From: an uncultured bacterium
GTDB taxonomy: Bacteria > Planctomycetota > UBA1135 > GCA-002686595
Direction: 5' to 3'
NCBI GenBank assembly: GCA_937910685.1
Contig: CALEMP010000156.1
Span: 1 to 48,969, forward strand
Length of the DNA stretch: 48,969 nucleotides
Under the pieces are notes generated by a model, which saw only the letters and a program-made list of their open reading frames with translations, ran no database searches and was not told where the DNA came from. Positions 1 through 7,914 of the stretch are shown piece after piece. Within the stretch, counting starts at the first letter, position 1, and every line of letters begins with the position of its first letter. The translations under genes and the position numbers were made by a program.

Positions 1-167
1 GCAAGGTGAATCATCGCAAGCGCCTGCGGACCATGAAGGTTTTGCGCAAGGAAAAGATCTTTTCTCCGAAGCGTCTTGAGGAACTCGAGCAGGCAAGCGA
101 CCGAGAAGTCCTTCGCGCTGCGGAGCGTCAGTTGGCGCGGCACGCTCGCCCAAAGAAGCAGAGCTAG
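1..167 (+). CDS. C-terminal fragment of a small basic protein
   Basis: An open frame enters from the left edge (codons begin at base 3) and stops at TAG 165-167, giving 54 residues. The segment is very rich in Lys and Arg (it starts KVNHRKRLRTMKVLRKEK and ends RHARPKKQS) and looks helical, with no membrane segment. Such composition fits a nucleic-acid-binding or ribosome-associated protein, but I do not recognise the family and the start lies outside the window. It is on the same strand as mnmH, whose own promoter seems to begin about 30 bases after the stop. Confidence 0.5.
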   Translation, partial: KVNHRKRLRTMKVLRKEKIFSPKRLEELEQASDREVLRAAERQLARHARPKKQS

Positions 168-196
168 GGCCTAACCCCGAGGGGCGCGCTGGGGGC

Positions 197-202
197 TATC
201 CT
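197..202 (+). promoter_or_regulatory. -10 box (TATCCT) of mnmH
   Basis: TATCCT lies 7 bases before a GTG (210), so the expected transcription start coincides with that GTG. The same hexamer is the -10 of the tRNA promoter at 11764-11791. No good -35 is visible. It is one of several boxes in this window implying leaderless mRNAs. Confidence 0.45.
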
Positions 203-209
203 CTTGTCC

Positions 210-1400
210 GTGGAGAATGAATCTAAGCTTCCCCCCTTGGCTAATGTGCCGGTTGTGTGCATCGAGGATGTGCTCGCCCATCCTGAACGCGCGCTTGTGA
301 TCGACCTGCGCTCGCCTGGCGAGTACAGGGAAGATCACGTGCCGGGTGCATTGAATGTGCCACTGCTGGATGATGCGGGCCGCGCGCTGGTGGGCTTTGC
401 CTATACCCAAGTGTCCCCCCGCGCTGGATTTGAGCGGGGGCAAGCCCTGATCGAAGGGCGCATTGCCGAATTGGTGCAGGAGGTCGCGGGGTTGGCCGAT
501 TGGATCGCGCCGTCCTTGGACCCAGCGTGCATTGTTCGCGCCGCAGCCTCAAAGGGCTTGGAGCAGCTCGATGCGGTTGTGGCTCCAAAAGCGGTGTGCT
601 CACTCCAAGAAGGGGCCGTGGTCCTGCACTGTTGGCGAGGAGGTCTGCGATCCCGTTCCGTGGTGGGTTTGCTTCGCGCCCTCGGATTAGATCGGGCAGT
701 GGGACTTGAAGGGGGATACAAGTCCTACCGCACTGGCGTGATGGGCGAACTCAACGAATGGAGCTGCCCCAAGGCCCATGTGTTGCGCGGTTTGACCGGC
801 GTGGGCAAGACCCTCGTGTTGCATGAGATCGAACGCTTGCGGCCGGGATGGACCTTGGATCTAGAAGGATGTGCGGGACACCGCTCCAGCCTTCTGGGCA
901 TGGTGGGACTCGACCCGGTGAGCCAAAAGACCTTTGAAAGCCGCATGGCAGCCCGCCTTCGACAGCGTCCCGAGGGGCCGTTGGTGCTAGAAGGAGAAAG
1001 CCGGCGGGTGGGGGACGCGGTGATTCCAGCGGCGGTTTGGAAGGTGCTTCAGGGGGGCGAGAATTTGGTTCTCAGGGCCGAAATGCCGCGCCGAATCAAC
1101 GTCCTTTCCACGGACTACCTCGCACAACCCGAAGCCCTGCCCAAGCTTCGCGAGCAATTGGTGCAGGTGGAAAAACGCATGCAGGGAACCTGGGACCTGC
1201 CCGGGCTGCTCGATGGGGGCCGCATTGATGAGCTCGTGAGTGTGCTCCTTACAGACTATTATGACCCCCTGTACTTACATTCTGAGGCGGGCAGGGACTA
1301 CGCTTGTGAAATCGACGCCGGTGATGCACTCCAAGCGGCGCGAGATGTGATTGCTTGGATAGAAGCATCGATGGAAACCACCAAAATCAACCATGACTGA
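210..1400 (+). CDS. mnmH: tRNA 2-selenouridine/geranyl-2-thiouridine synthase MnmH (SelU)
   Basis: MnmH exchanges sulfur of 2-thiouridine at the wobble base of some tRNAs for selenium (from selenophosphate) through a geranylated intermediate. The 396-residue protein has the family layout. An N-terminal rhodanese domain (about 14-175) carries the active-site Cys141 in HCWRGGLRSRS. It is followed by a P-loop NTPase-like domain with Walker A GLTGVGKT at 194-201 and the conserved GHRSS and LEGESRR segments. There is no in-frame ATG near the start; candidates are TTG 204 and GTG 210. I chose GTG because a TATCCT box 7 bases upstream would place the mRNA start exactly there. The 3' end overlaps the next gene by 8 bases, suggesting co-transcription. 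No selD is present in the window, so selenium supply must be encoded elsewhere. Confidence 0.93.
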   Translation: MENESKLPPLANVPVVCIEDVLAHPERALVIDLRSPGEYREDHVPGALNVPLLDDAGRALVGFAYTQVSPRAGFERGQALIEGRIAELVQEVAGLADWIAPSLDPACIVRAAASKGLEQLDAVVAPKAVCSLQEGAVVLHCWRGGLRSRSVVGLLRALGLDRAVGLEGGYKSYRTGVMGELNEWSCPKAHVLRGLTGVGKTLVLHEIERLRPGWTLDLEGCAGHRSSLLGMVGLDPVSQKTFESRMAARLRQRPEGPLVLEGESRRVGDAVIPAAVWKVLQGGENLVLRAEMPRRINVLSTDYLAQPEALPKLREQLVQVEKRMQGTWDLPGLLDGGRIDELVSVLLTDYYDPLYLHSEAGRDYACEIDAGDALQAARDVIAWIEASMETTKINHD

Positions 1401-1779
1401 AACGCACGCTCTTCCCAAGTGGCTTTGGATCCCGCGCCTGTTGGCTGCGGGGATCGTTGGCCAGACGCTTTTCTTTAAGTTCACCGGCGCCGAGTTGCCG
1501 GTGCATATTTTCGAGACCCTCGGCGCCGAGCCGGAGGGGCGTATTGGCACCGCGGTATTGGAACTGATCGCAGTGATCTTGCTGTTCGTGCGCCCAGGTC
1601 TTGGTGGAGCGATGGTGGCGGTCTTGATGGTCGGTGCCATCGGAGCCCATTTGGGCCCCCTAGGCATCGAGGTTCAGGGCGATAGCAGCCTGTTTATCAT
1701 GGGGATCTTGGCTTGTCTCGCCGGGGCGGTGGTGGCCTGGGTGGACCGCAAGTCCGTGCCGTTCTTGTGCAAAACCTGA
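1393..1779 (+). CDS. DoxX-like small integral membrane protein
   Basis: A 128-residue protein with about four hydrophobic helices (roughly residues 10-28, 50-67, 70-90 and 98-117), the layout of DoxX/DoxD-like membrane proteins. The N-terminal stretch WLWIPRLLAAGIVGQTLFFKF with a following Thr-Gly is typical of that superfamily. The family's roles are poorly defined (thiosulfate:quinone oxidoreductase subunit in archaea, redox or membrane functions in bacteria), so no reaction is assigned. The ATG at 1393 lies inside the end of mnmH (stop 1398-1400), so the pair is probably translated from one message. A perfect 8-bp stem (1834-1862) follows. Confidence 0.7.
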   Translation: MTETHALPKWLWIPRLLAAGIVGQTLFFKFTGAELPVHIFETLGAEPEGRIGTAVLELIAVILLFVRPGLGGAMVAVLMVGAIGAHLGPLGIEVQGDSSLFIMGILACLAGAVVAWVDRKSVPFLCKT

Positions 1780-1833
1780 AGCACCTAGGGATCTCTCTGA
1801 TGGCCGGTCGGCCGTCACTCACCGACTTTACCT

Positions 1834-1862
1834 CTCGCCAGTCCCACCTTGGGGCTGGCGAG
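1834..1862 (+). terminator. Stem-loop after the mnmH-DoxX pair
   Basis: CTCGCCAG (1834-1841) and CTGGCGAG (1855-1862) form a perfect 8-bp stem with a 13-base loop between the DoxX-like gene and pepN. There is no T-run behind it, so it may be a weak or factor-assisted terminator, or an mRNA 3' end protector. Confidence 0.35.
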
Positions 1863-1886
1863 TTCCATAGGGGCTGCTCTAGTCCG

Positions 1887-1892
1887 TATCCT
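1887..1892 (+). promoter_or_regulatory. -10 box (TATCCT) of pepN
   Basis: TATCCT sits 10 bases before the pepN ATG at 1903, predicting a leader of only a few bases. No recognisable -35 or Shine-Dalgarno sequence is present. Confidence 0.45.
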
Positions 1893-1902
1893 TGGAACCC
1901 TC

Positions 1903-4545
1903 ATGTCGAATCAATCCACCGCTCAGCAGGCTCTGCCTGACGTTAAGTACCGATCCAACTACCTCCCCTCGGCCTTCGCTTTCCGCTCGGTGGATTTGCA
2001 CTTTGAGCTCGAAGAGAAAGGCACCACCGTGCATGCGACCATAGCCGTCGAGCGGGTTGGTGAAGCCAGTGCTAAGCTTGAGCTGGTTGGCGAGCACCTG
2101 GAAACCCTTGGGGTTTGGGTTGACGATGTGGAGCTGACTGGGGACGAGTACAAGATCGAGGGAGGCCTGCTGGTGCTCGAGCGGTTACCCGCCGCATTCA
2201 CCTTGAAGACGCGGGTATTCATCCACCCTGAAGAAAACACCAGTTGCTCTGGCCTGTATAGATCAAGTGACATCTTCTGCACCCAATGCGAGGCCGAGGG
2301 TTTCCGTCGCATCACCTGGTTCTTGGACAGGCCCGACGTGATGGCGGTCTATGGTGTGACCATCGACGCCCGCCCGGACCTTGCGCCGGTGATGCTCTCC
2401 AATGGCAACAAGGTTTCAAGCGAAACTCTTTCTGATGGGCGCGTGCGCGTGCGGTGGGAAGACCCGCACCCTAAGCCTAGCTATCTGTTTGCATTGGTGG
2501 CGGGGGACCTCGCTTGTGAAGCGGGCACCTTCACCACGGCCTCTGGTCGCGAAGTGGCTCTCGAAGTCTGGGTCGAGCCGCGTAACAAGGACGCCTGCGC
2601 CCACGCCCTGCAGAGCTTGAAGGACTCCATGCGTTGGGACGAAGAGACCTTTGGGCTCGAGTACGACCTGGACATCTACATGATCGTCGCGGTGGGGGAC
2701 TTCAACATGGGCGCCATGGAGAACAAGGGCCTCAATGTATTCAACTCGAAGTTTGTGCTGGCCAAGCCAGAGACCGCGACGGACGATGAGTACGAGGGTG
2801 TTCAGGCTGTAATTGGACACGAGTACTTTCACAACTGGACGGGCAACAGGGTGACCTGCAAGGACTGGTTCCAGCTGACCTTGAAGGAAGGCCTGACAGT
2901 TTACCGCGACCGGCGTTTCACCTCGGACATGACCTCCGAGCCCGTCAAGCGAATCGATGATGTTCGCCTCCTGCGCAATCGGCAGTTCCCCGAGGATGCG
3001 GGGCCCCTATCCCATCCGATACGGCCAGAAAGTTATGTGGCCATGGACAATTTCTACACCGCGACGGTGTACGAGAAAGGCGCCGAGGTTGTGGGCATGT
3101 ATGAGACCCTGCTTGGGCGGGACGGTTTCCGCAAAGGTATGGATCTGTACATCGAGCGGCACGACGGCATGGCGGTGAGTTGTGATGACTTTCGGGCTGC
3201 AATGGCGGATTCCAGCGGGCGCAACCTCGATCAATTTGAGCAGTGGTATCTTCAGCCCGGCACCCCGCGCCTGAAGGTGGTGGAAGAATGGAACGAGCAA
3301 GAGGGCAGTTTCAGTCTGACCCTTGAACAGTCCCCTGGGGCAACGGCACCAAAAGATTCGCCGCCCCTCCACATGCCCGTGCGCGTGGGCCTTTTGGCCC
3401 CCAACGGAGACGACCTACCCATGGCGCTTGTGGGTTGCGACGATACGCCCACGGAGCGCGTGTTGGAACTCACCACAAGTAGCGCCACGTTCACGTTCAC
3501 CGGGCTCAAGGCCCGTCCAGTCGCCAGCGTCCTGCGCAGGTTTTCCGCGCCGGTGTTGGTGGAGCATGAGCGTCAACCCGGAGACCTAGAGTTCTGCTTT
3601 GCGAATGATGGGGATTCCTTCAATCGTTGGGAGGCGGGTCAAACCCTGGCGCGCACATTGATCATGAACCTCGTGGAGGACCTAGCCGTCGGTCGGGCCC
3701 TTTCCCTAGAGGAGACTCTGGTTAGTGCGTTCCGGTCCGTGGTCACCGATCCGAGGCTCGATGGTTCCATGCGTGCGTTGATGCTGGGCTTGCCCACGGA
3801 GCACGAGCTCGCTCAAACCATGGATGTGGTCGACCCCGATGCCTTGTTTGTGGCTCGCAGGTTTGTGCGCACGGAACTGGGCAAAGCCCTGCTGCCTGAG
3901 TTCAAGGCGCTGCATGGGGGCAACAAGCCCAGTGGCGCCTACCAAGCCAGCGCTGAAGAAATCAGCCGCAGGCGCGCCCAACACGCAGCCCTTGCCTACA
4001 TCGTTGCAGCTGGCGCAGGTGAAGCCTTAGCCCTTGAGGACTTCGAATCCGCCGACAACATGAGCGATTCCGCCGCGGCACTTCAGTGTTTGGTGCAAGT
4101 GGAAAGCTCAAGTCGAGAGGCCGCCCTAGCGGACTTCTACAAGCGCTGGAAGGATGAGCCGTTGGTGTTGGACCGATGGTTCCGCTTGCAAGCCACCTGC
4201 CGTTTGCCCCTCGGGGCCAAGCGTGCGGCGAAGCTGATCGAGCACCCGGATTTCGACCTGGCCAATCCCAACCGCGCCCGTTCGGTGTTGCACGCCTTCA
4301 CTAGCGAAGACCCTACAGGCTTCCACGCGGATACCGGAGACGGCTACAGGTTGATTGCCGAATACTTGATCAAGCTCGACAAGATGAACCCCCAGGTGGC
4401 CTCGCGCCTGGCAGGATCTTTCTCTAACTGGCGTAGCTTCAATGCAAAGCGGCAAGCCGCTGCGGAAAAAGCACTTCAGTCCGTACTTGCCTCGGACCCT
4501 TCCCGCAACGTGCGCGAAGTGGTAGAGCGCATGATGGGAAACTGA
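1903..4545 (+). CDS. pepN: Aminopeptidase N (M1 zinc metallopeptidase)
   Basis: An 880-residue M1 peptidase that removes N-terminal residues from peptides in the cytoplasm; the length matches the E. coli PepN class (about 870). The substrate-anchoring GAMEN motif is at about residue 270. The zinc site HEYFH is at 306-310, with the third ligand Glu 18 residues further on, in the segment WTGNRVTCKDWFQLTLKEG, which is diagnostic of the PepN subgroup. The C-terminal half is the alpha-helical DUF3458-type region. The frame is open upstream to 1849, but I start at ATG 1903 (MSNQSTAQQ). That is where PepN homology begins, and a TATCCT box lies 10 bases ahead. No signal peptide is seen. Confidence 0.96.
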   Translation: MSNQSTAQQALPDVKYRSNYLPSAFAFRSVDLHFELEEKGTTVHATIAVERVGEASAKLELVGEHLETLGVWVDDVELTGDEYKIEGGLLVLERLPAAFTLKTRVFIHPEENTSCSGLYRSSDIFCTQCEAEGFRRITWFLDRPDVMAVYGVTIDARPDLAPVMLSNGNKVSSETLSDGRVRVRWEDPHPKPSYLFALVAGDLACEAGTFTTASGREVALEVWVEPRNKDACAHALQSLKDSMRWDEETFGLEYDLDIYMIVAVGDFNMGAMENKGLNVFNSKFVLAKPETATDDEYEGVQAVIGHEYFHNWTGNRVTCKDWFQLTLKEGLTVYRDRRFTSDMTSEPVKRIDDVRLLRNRQFPEDAGPLSHPIRPESYVAMDNFYTATVYEKGAEVVGMYETLLGRDGFRKGMDLYIERHDGMAVSCDDFRAAMADSSGRNLDQFEQWYLQPGTPRLKVVEEWNEQEGSFSLTLEQSPGATAPKDSPPLHMPVRVGLLAPNGDDLPMALVGCDDTPTERVLELTTSSATFTFTGLKARPVASVLRRFSAPVLVEHERQPGDLEFCFANDGDSFNRWEAGQTLARTLIMNLVEDLAVGRALSLEETLVSAFRSVVTDPRLDGSMRALMLGLPTEHELAQTMDVVDPDALFVARRFVRTELGKALLPEFKALHGGNKPSGAYQASAEEISRRRAQHAALAYIVAAGAGEALALEDFESADNMSDSAAALQCLVQVESSSREAALADFYKRWKDEPLVLDRWFRLQATCRLPLGAKRAAKLIEHPDFDLANPNRARSVLHAFTSEDPTGFHADTGDGYRLIAEYLIKLDKMNPQVASRLAGSFSNWRSFNAKRQAAAEKALQSVLASDPSRNVREVVERMMGN

Positions 4546-4881
4546 GTCCCCTACTGGCGCGCGAGCGACCCAACCCAACTGCCGGTTTCCTCGGCTGCCT
4601 GACAAGCATGCCCAATCCGGGTCATGGCACCCATTCCGTCCAGATGGTGGGGCTAGGGACCTTGGGGACCTAATGAAACGGGGTGCTTGAACAGACCCTA
4701 TCGTGGGCGGAGTTCCGCCCCGAAGGGACCCACCGATACTCTTGTGGTCTCTCCTGGGGCTGAACTGGGAGCAGTGGCACCTGAATTGACCCGTGAATGC
4801 CTAGGTGGGGACTGTGCCCCTCAGCTCGCGCCACACCCACGGATGCCCCCAAGACTGCCCCTAGGGCCCCAATTATGAGAC
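4546..4881. other. Non-coding stretch rich in hairpins between pepN and purF
   Basis: No convincing gene lies between the pepN stop and the purF start. The sequence can fold into several hairpins: GCCG/CGGC (4581-4595), GGGT/ACCC (4619-4632) and CCAT/ATGG (4631-4647). GTCCCC (4546-4551) could close these against GGGGAC (4664-4669). A second group holds GGCGG/CCGCC with an AGTT tetraloop (4706-4719) inside GTGGG/CCCAC. I could not match it to RNase P, tmRNA, SRP RNA, 6S or a riboswitch class I know. It may be an unknown ncRNA, a long purF leader, or just GC-rich spacer. Confidence 0.25.
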
Positions 4882-4951
4882 GTGCCGGGTTGCCAAAACC
4901 AGCCAACTGATTTACATTTACAACCTCAAGACCAGACCTCCAAGGTGCGTA

Positions 4952-4979
4952 TTGCAGGTCCGGGCATCTCTTTTACGAG
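4952..4979 (+). promoter_or_regulatory. Possible purF promoter
   Basis: TTGCAG (4952-4957), a 16-base spacer and TACGAG (4974-4979) would start transcription around 4986, about 13 bases before the purF ATG. The -10 is imperfect, so this is tentative. Confidence 0.3.
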
Positions 4980-4998
4980 CTACCCCAATTCACCAAGA

Positions 4999-6480
4999 AT
5001 GTGCGGCTTCATTGGAATTTTTGGCCCCGACGGCGTTGATGTTGCGCCGGAGATCTACGAGGGCCTTTTGGCTGTCCAGCACCGTGGCCAGGACGCCGCG
5101 GGGATGATCACCTACACCGATCGCTTTAACCTTCGCAAGTCCCACGGCATGGTGGCCGAGGTCTTTGCAGAGGAGGACATGCAGCGGTTGCGCGGGAATG
5201 TTGGCGTGGGGCATGTGCGCTACCCGACCGTGGGGGAGAATCGCAGCGAGGATGCCCAGCCATTCCATCACACTTTCCCCTTGGGCACCGCGATGGTGCA
5301 CAACGGCAACGTGACCAACCTTGCAGAGCTGCGCGATGAACTGTTCGTGCGCGGCGGGACGCGGCTCAACTCAACCTGCGATTTGGAGGTCATCCTGTAT
5401 GTCTTCCAGCAGGGCCTTGCGGAACGCTTCGCTGAAAATAAAGGTGTCATTGGTGTAGAAGACATCTTTTATGCGGTCGCTAAGGTGCACAAAACGGTCA
5501 AGGGCGCCTACTCCGTTTGCGCCTTCGTGGCAGACTGTGGAATGGTCGCCTTCCGCGACCCCTACGGCATCAAGCCCATTTGTTTCGGCGAAAAGACCGA
5601 TGAGGGTGGCCGTTGGTTTGCCTGTGCTTCGGAAAGCGTTGTGCTCGACGTCAACGGTTATCGGCGCACCACGGAAATTGGGCCCGGCGAAGCTGTTTTC
5701 ATCTCCCATGACCGGGGCTTAACTCAGCGCAAGGTCACGGTTGAGAAGCACACACCATGTATCTTTGAGTGGGTTTACTTTTCCCGCCCCGACTCCTTCC
5801 TCGACAACGTCTCGGTCTACAAGACTCGGCGACGGTTTGGGAAGGCCCTTGGCAAGCAGTGGAAGGCCCTCGGAGCGCCCATGCCGGATGTGGTCATTCC
5901 CGTGCCCGATTCTTCGCGGGATGCGGCCATGGCCGTTGCCAGCGAACTAAAGCTGCGCTATCGCGAGGGATTGGTCAAGAACCGCTACATCGGGCGCACC
6001 TTCATCATGCCTGATCAGGCGAGCCGTAGCTCTTCTATCCGGCGCAAGCTGAATGTGATTCCCCTCGAGTTCCGTGGCAAGGATGTCTTGCTGGTGGATG
6101 ACTCGATTGTGCGCGGCAACACCTCGCGCCGAATCGTGCAGATGGCCCGGGCCGCAGGAGCGCGGCGCGTGTACTTTGCCGTCACCAGCCCACCTCTCAT
6201 CGCGCCCTGCCCCTACGGCGTTGATATGGCCAGCAAAACCGAGTTTGTGGCCGATGGCCGCACCGTGGAAGAGATCGCTGAATTCTTGGATGTGGACCGC
6301 TTGGTCTACCTCGATCGCGAAGCAATGAACCAGGCAGCCCGCAAGGGAAACCCGTGCCTGGAACACTTTTGCAACGCCTGCTTCACCGGTGATTACCCCA
6401 CCGAGGACGTGACCCTTGAGCGCCTCAAGGTGATCGAGGATGAGCGCGGATCCCAGCGCTCTAATCCGGCGACGCTCTAG
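4999..6480 (+). CDS. purF: Amidophosphoribosyltransferase
   Basis: The first committed enzyme of purine synthesis: it uses glutamine to convert PRPP to 5-phosphoribosylamine. The start is set at ATG 4999, because the mature enzyme needs Cys at position 2 (MCGFIGIFG) as the Ntn-hydrolase nucleophile; the longer upstream frame is rejected. The glutaminase domain fills the first half. The phosphoribosyltransferase PRPP loop VLLVDDSIVRGNTSRR begins at about residue 363. Cysteines at about 254, 404, 458 and 461 sit in the contexts PCIFEW, APCPYG and CNAC, matching the four ligands of the [4Fe-4S] cluster in B. subtilis-type PurF. So this is the oxygen-sensitive iron-sulfur class, here without an N-terminal propeptide. 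Length 493 aa is normal. It is not clustered with other pur genes. Confidence 0.97.
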   Translation: MCGFIGIFGPDGVDVAPEIYEGLLAVQHRGQDAAGMITYTDRFNLRKSHGMVAEVFAEEDMQRLRGNVGVGHVRYPTVGENRSEDAQPFHHTFPLGTAMVHNGNVTNLAELRDELFVRGGTRLNSTCDLEVILYVFQQGLAERFAENKGVIGVEDIFYAVAKVHKTVKGAYSVCAFVADCGMVAFRDPYGIKPICFGEKTDEGGRWFACASESVVLDVNGYRRTTEIGPGEAVFISHDRGLTQRKVTVEKHTPCIFEWVYFSRPDSFLDNVSVYKTRRRFGKALGKQWKALGAPMPDVVIPVPDSSRDAAMAVASELKLRYREGLVKNRYIGRTFIMPDQASRSSSIRRKLNVIPLEFRGKDVLLVDDSIVRGNTSRRIVQMARAAGARRVYFAVTSPPLIAPCPYGVDMASKTEFVADGRTVEEIAEFLDVDRLVYLDREAMNQAARKGNPCLEHFCNACFTGDYPTEDVTLERLKVIEDERGSQRSNPATL

Positions 6481-6578
6481 GCCCCTAGGCCTCATTCCCA
6501 GGACAAAGGGAAGGGGAGTTGGCTGGTGCGGGCCCAACCTGTTCGCCGTCCAGCCTAGAAGCTCGGGTGTCCGGTGGG

Positions 6579-6584
6579 TAGACT
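6579..6584 (+). promoter_or_regulatory. -10 box (TAGACT) of the glycosyltransferase gene
   Basis: TAGACT ends 6 bases before ATG 6591, so transcription would begin at or next to the start codon. There is no Shine-Dalgarno sequence. Confidence 0.42.
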
Positions 6585-6590
6585 TCAGAC

Positions 6591-7772
6591 ATGCGCGTGT
6601 TGGTCACTTCACCTGTTTTCCCTCCCGACCTTGGCGGGCCAGCGGTCTACGTCCCCAGCGTGGCCCGCTTTCTGCAGGAGCGAGGGCACGAGGTTAAGGT
6701 CGTGGCCTTTTGTTCGGACCTCCAACCCGAGGCGCACCCTTTTCCCGTGCAGGCGATTAGCCCCGGATTCCTACCCCTGCGCTATTTGCGGGCGTTTTGG
6801 ACCGTGTTCCGAGCTGCGGGCTGGGCCGATGTGGTCTATGTGAACGAGCACCTGGCCCTGCTGCATGTTCTCGCCGCAAAGTTGCGCGGCAAGCCGGTTG
6901 TGATTCGCATCATGGTGGACGGGTCGTGGGAGATTTCGCACCGCAAGGGCTGGTGTGGCGGGGACGGTATTGTGGAGTTCCAAAACCACATCTACGGCTG
7001 GCAGGTGCGTCTCGTGCGATTCCTGCAGCGTCGTTGGTGGTCTTGGTGTACCGGGATCATCTCGTGTTCTGAATTTCTGCGCCAGATTCTCGTGCAGCAT
7101 CATGGTGTTGCTCCTGAAAAGGTACGCCGGATCTTCAATGCCTACCATGGCCCCAAGCCCGAAGATGTGCCGCAAACCCGTGACGAGGCCCGGGCTGAGG
7201 TGGGTTGCGAACACAAGGGTAAGTTGGTGCTGACCATTTGCCGATTGATGGGCTGGAAGCGCGTGGACCAGATTCTGCGCGCCCTGGTGGAGCTGCCTGA
7301 CGATGTGCACTTGGCTGTGGCCGGTGACGGGGACATGCAGGCCGAATGGGAGCAGCTTGCCCGGGACTTGGGGGTGGCTGACCGGGTGCGATTCTTGGGC
7401 AACGTGCCCCATTCTGAAATTTCCCTCTGGATTCGGGCGGCGGATGTGTTTGCCCTGGTCAGCGAGTACGAAGGGCTCTCTCATACCCTCCTGGAAGTTC
7501 AGGCCTTGGGCACCCCTATGGTGGCCAGCGGCGTGTGCGGCAATCCCGAGGTGGTTGAGGACAGGGTCAACGGCCTCCTGGTCAATCCACAGGACCCATC
7601 CGATGTGGCCCGAGCTTTGAGGGAAATCTGTGAGAATCCCGAACTGGGTGTCCAATTCGCTGCCGACGGCCAAAATAGGGCCTCCGAGTTCACCCGTGAG
7701 GGGACTTTCAGCCAAGTGGAGGCGGTCCTGGAAGCCGCAATCCAAGGTTTGGGGCCAGGGCTTCAGAAATAG
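6591..7772 (+). CDS. Glycosyltransferase family 4 (GT-B fold)
   Basis: A 393-residue retaining glycosyltransferase of the GT4 family, which transfers sugars from nucleotide-sugars to lipids, polysaccharides or small acceptors. The N-terminal Rossmann half begins MRVLVTSPVFPPDLGGPAVY, with the glycine-rich acceptor-side loop. The C-terminal half has the nucleotide-sugar signature E-x7-E (about residues 294-302) followed by EVQALGTPMVAS. No signal peptide or membrane helix is seen, so it probably works at the inner face of the membrane. The donor and acceptor cannot be read from sequence. The next gene on the strand is a B12-dependent radical SAM protein with its own apparent promoter. Confidence 0.88.
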   Translation: MRVLVTSPVFPPDLGGPAVYVPSVARFLQERGHEVKVVAFCSDLQPEAHPFPVQAISPGFLPLRYLRAFWTVFRAAGWADVVYVNEHLALLHVLAAKLRGKPVVIRIMVDGSWEISHRKGWCGGDGIVEFQNHIYGWQVRLVRFLQRRWWSWCTGIISCSEFLRQILVQHHGVAPEKVRRIFNAYHGPKPEDVPQTRDEARAEVGCEHKGKLVLTICRLMGWKRVDQILRALVELPDDVHLAVAGDGDMQAEWEQLARDLGVADRVRFLGNVPHSEISLWIRAADVFALVSEYEGLSHTLLEVQALGTPMVASGVCGNPEVVEDRVNGLLVNPQDPSDVARALREICENPELGVQFAADGQNRASEFTREGTFSQVEAVLEAAIQGLGPGLQK

Positions 7773-7810
7773 AAGCAGGCAGATTGCCCCCCGGACGCAA
7801 AAAGAGCCGA

Positions 7811-7816
7811 TAGACT
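7811..7816 (+). promoter_or_regulatory. -10 box (TAGACT) upstream of the radical SAM gene
   Basis: TAGACT at 7811-7816, the same hexamer as before the preceding gene, predicts a leader of about 90 bases to ATG 7915. TTGCCC at 7784 is a poor -35 with too long a spacer (21). Confidence 0.3.
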
Positions 7817-7914
7817 AGGTTCCTGTTGTCTTCGAACTAGTCAGTAGTTTCGGTCTCTCCCGTCCAAGGCAGCCCCTTACGAACCCCTATACGCGTCTTC
7901 CAAAAGAACTTCTT

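Noticed and set aside
4546..4881. RNase P RNA, tmRNA, SRP RNA or ZTP riboswitch ahead of purF
   Set aside because: None of the conserved core sequences of these RNAs could be found by eye; only unspecific hairpins remain.
4882..4998. 39-codon N-terminal extension of purF
   Set aside because: PurF needs Cys directly after the initiator Met as catalytic nucleophile, which fits ATG 4999; the extension has no propeptide-like features.
6771..7745. 324-codon minus-strand open frame
   Set aside because: Fully antisense to the glycosyltransferase gene, which has clear family motifs; the antisense product has no recognisable features.
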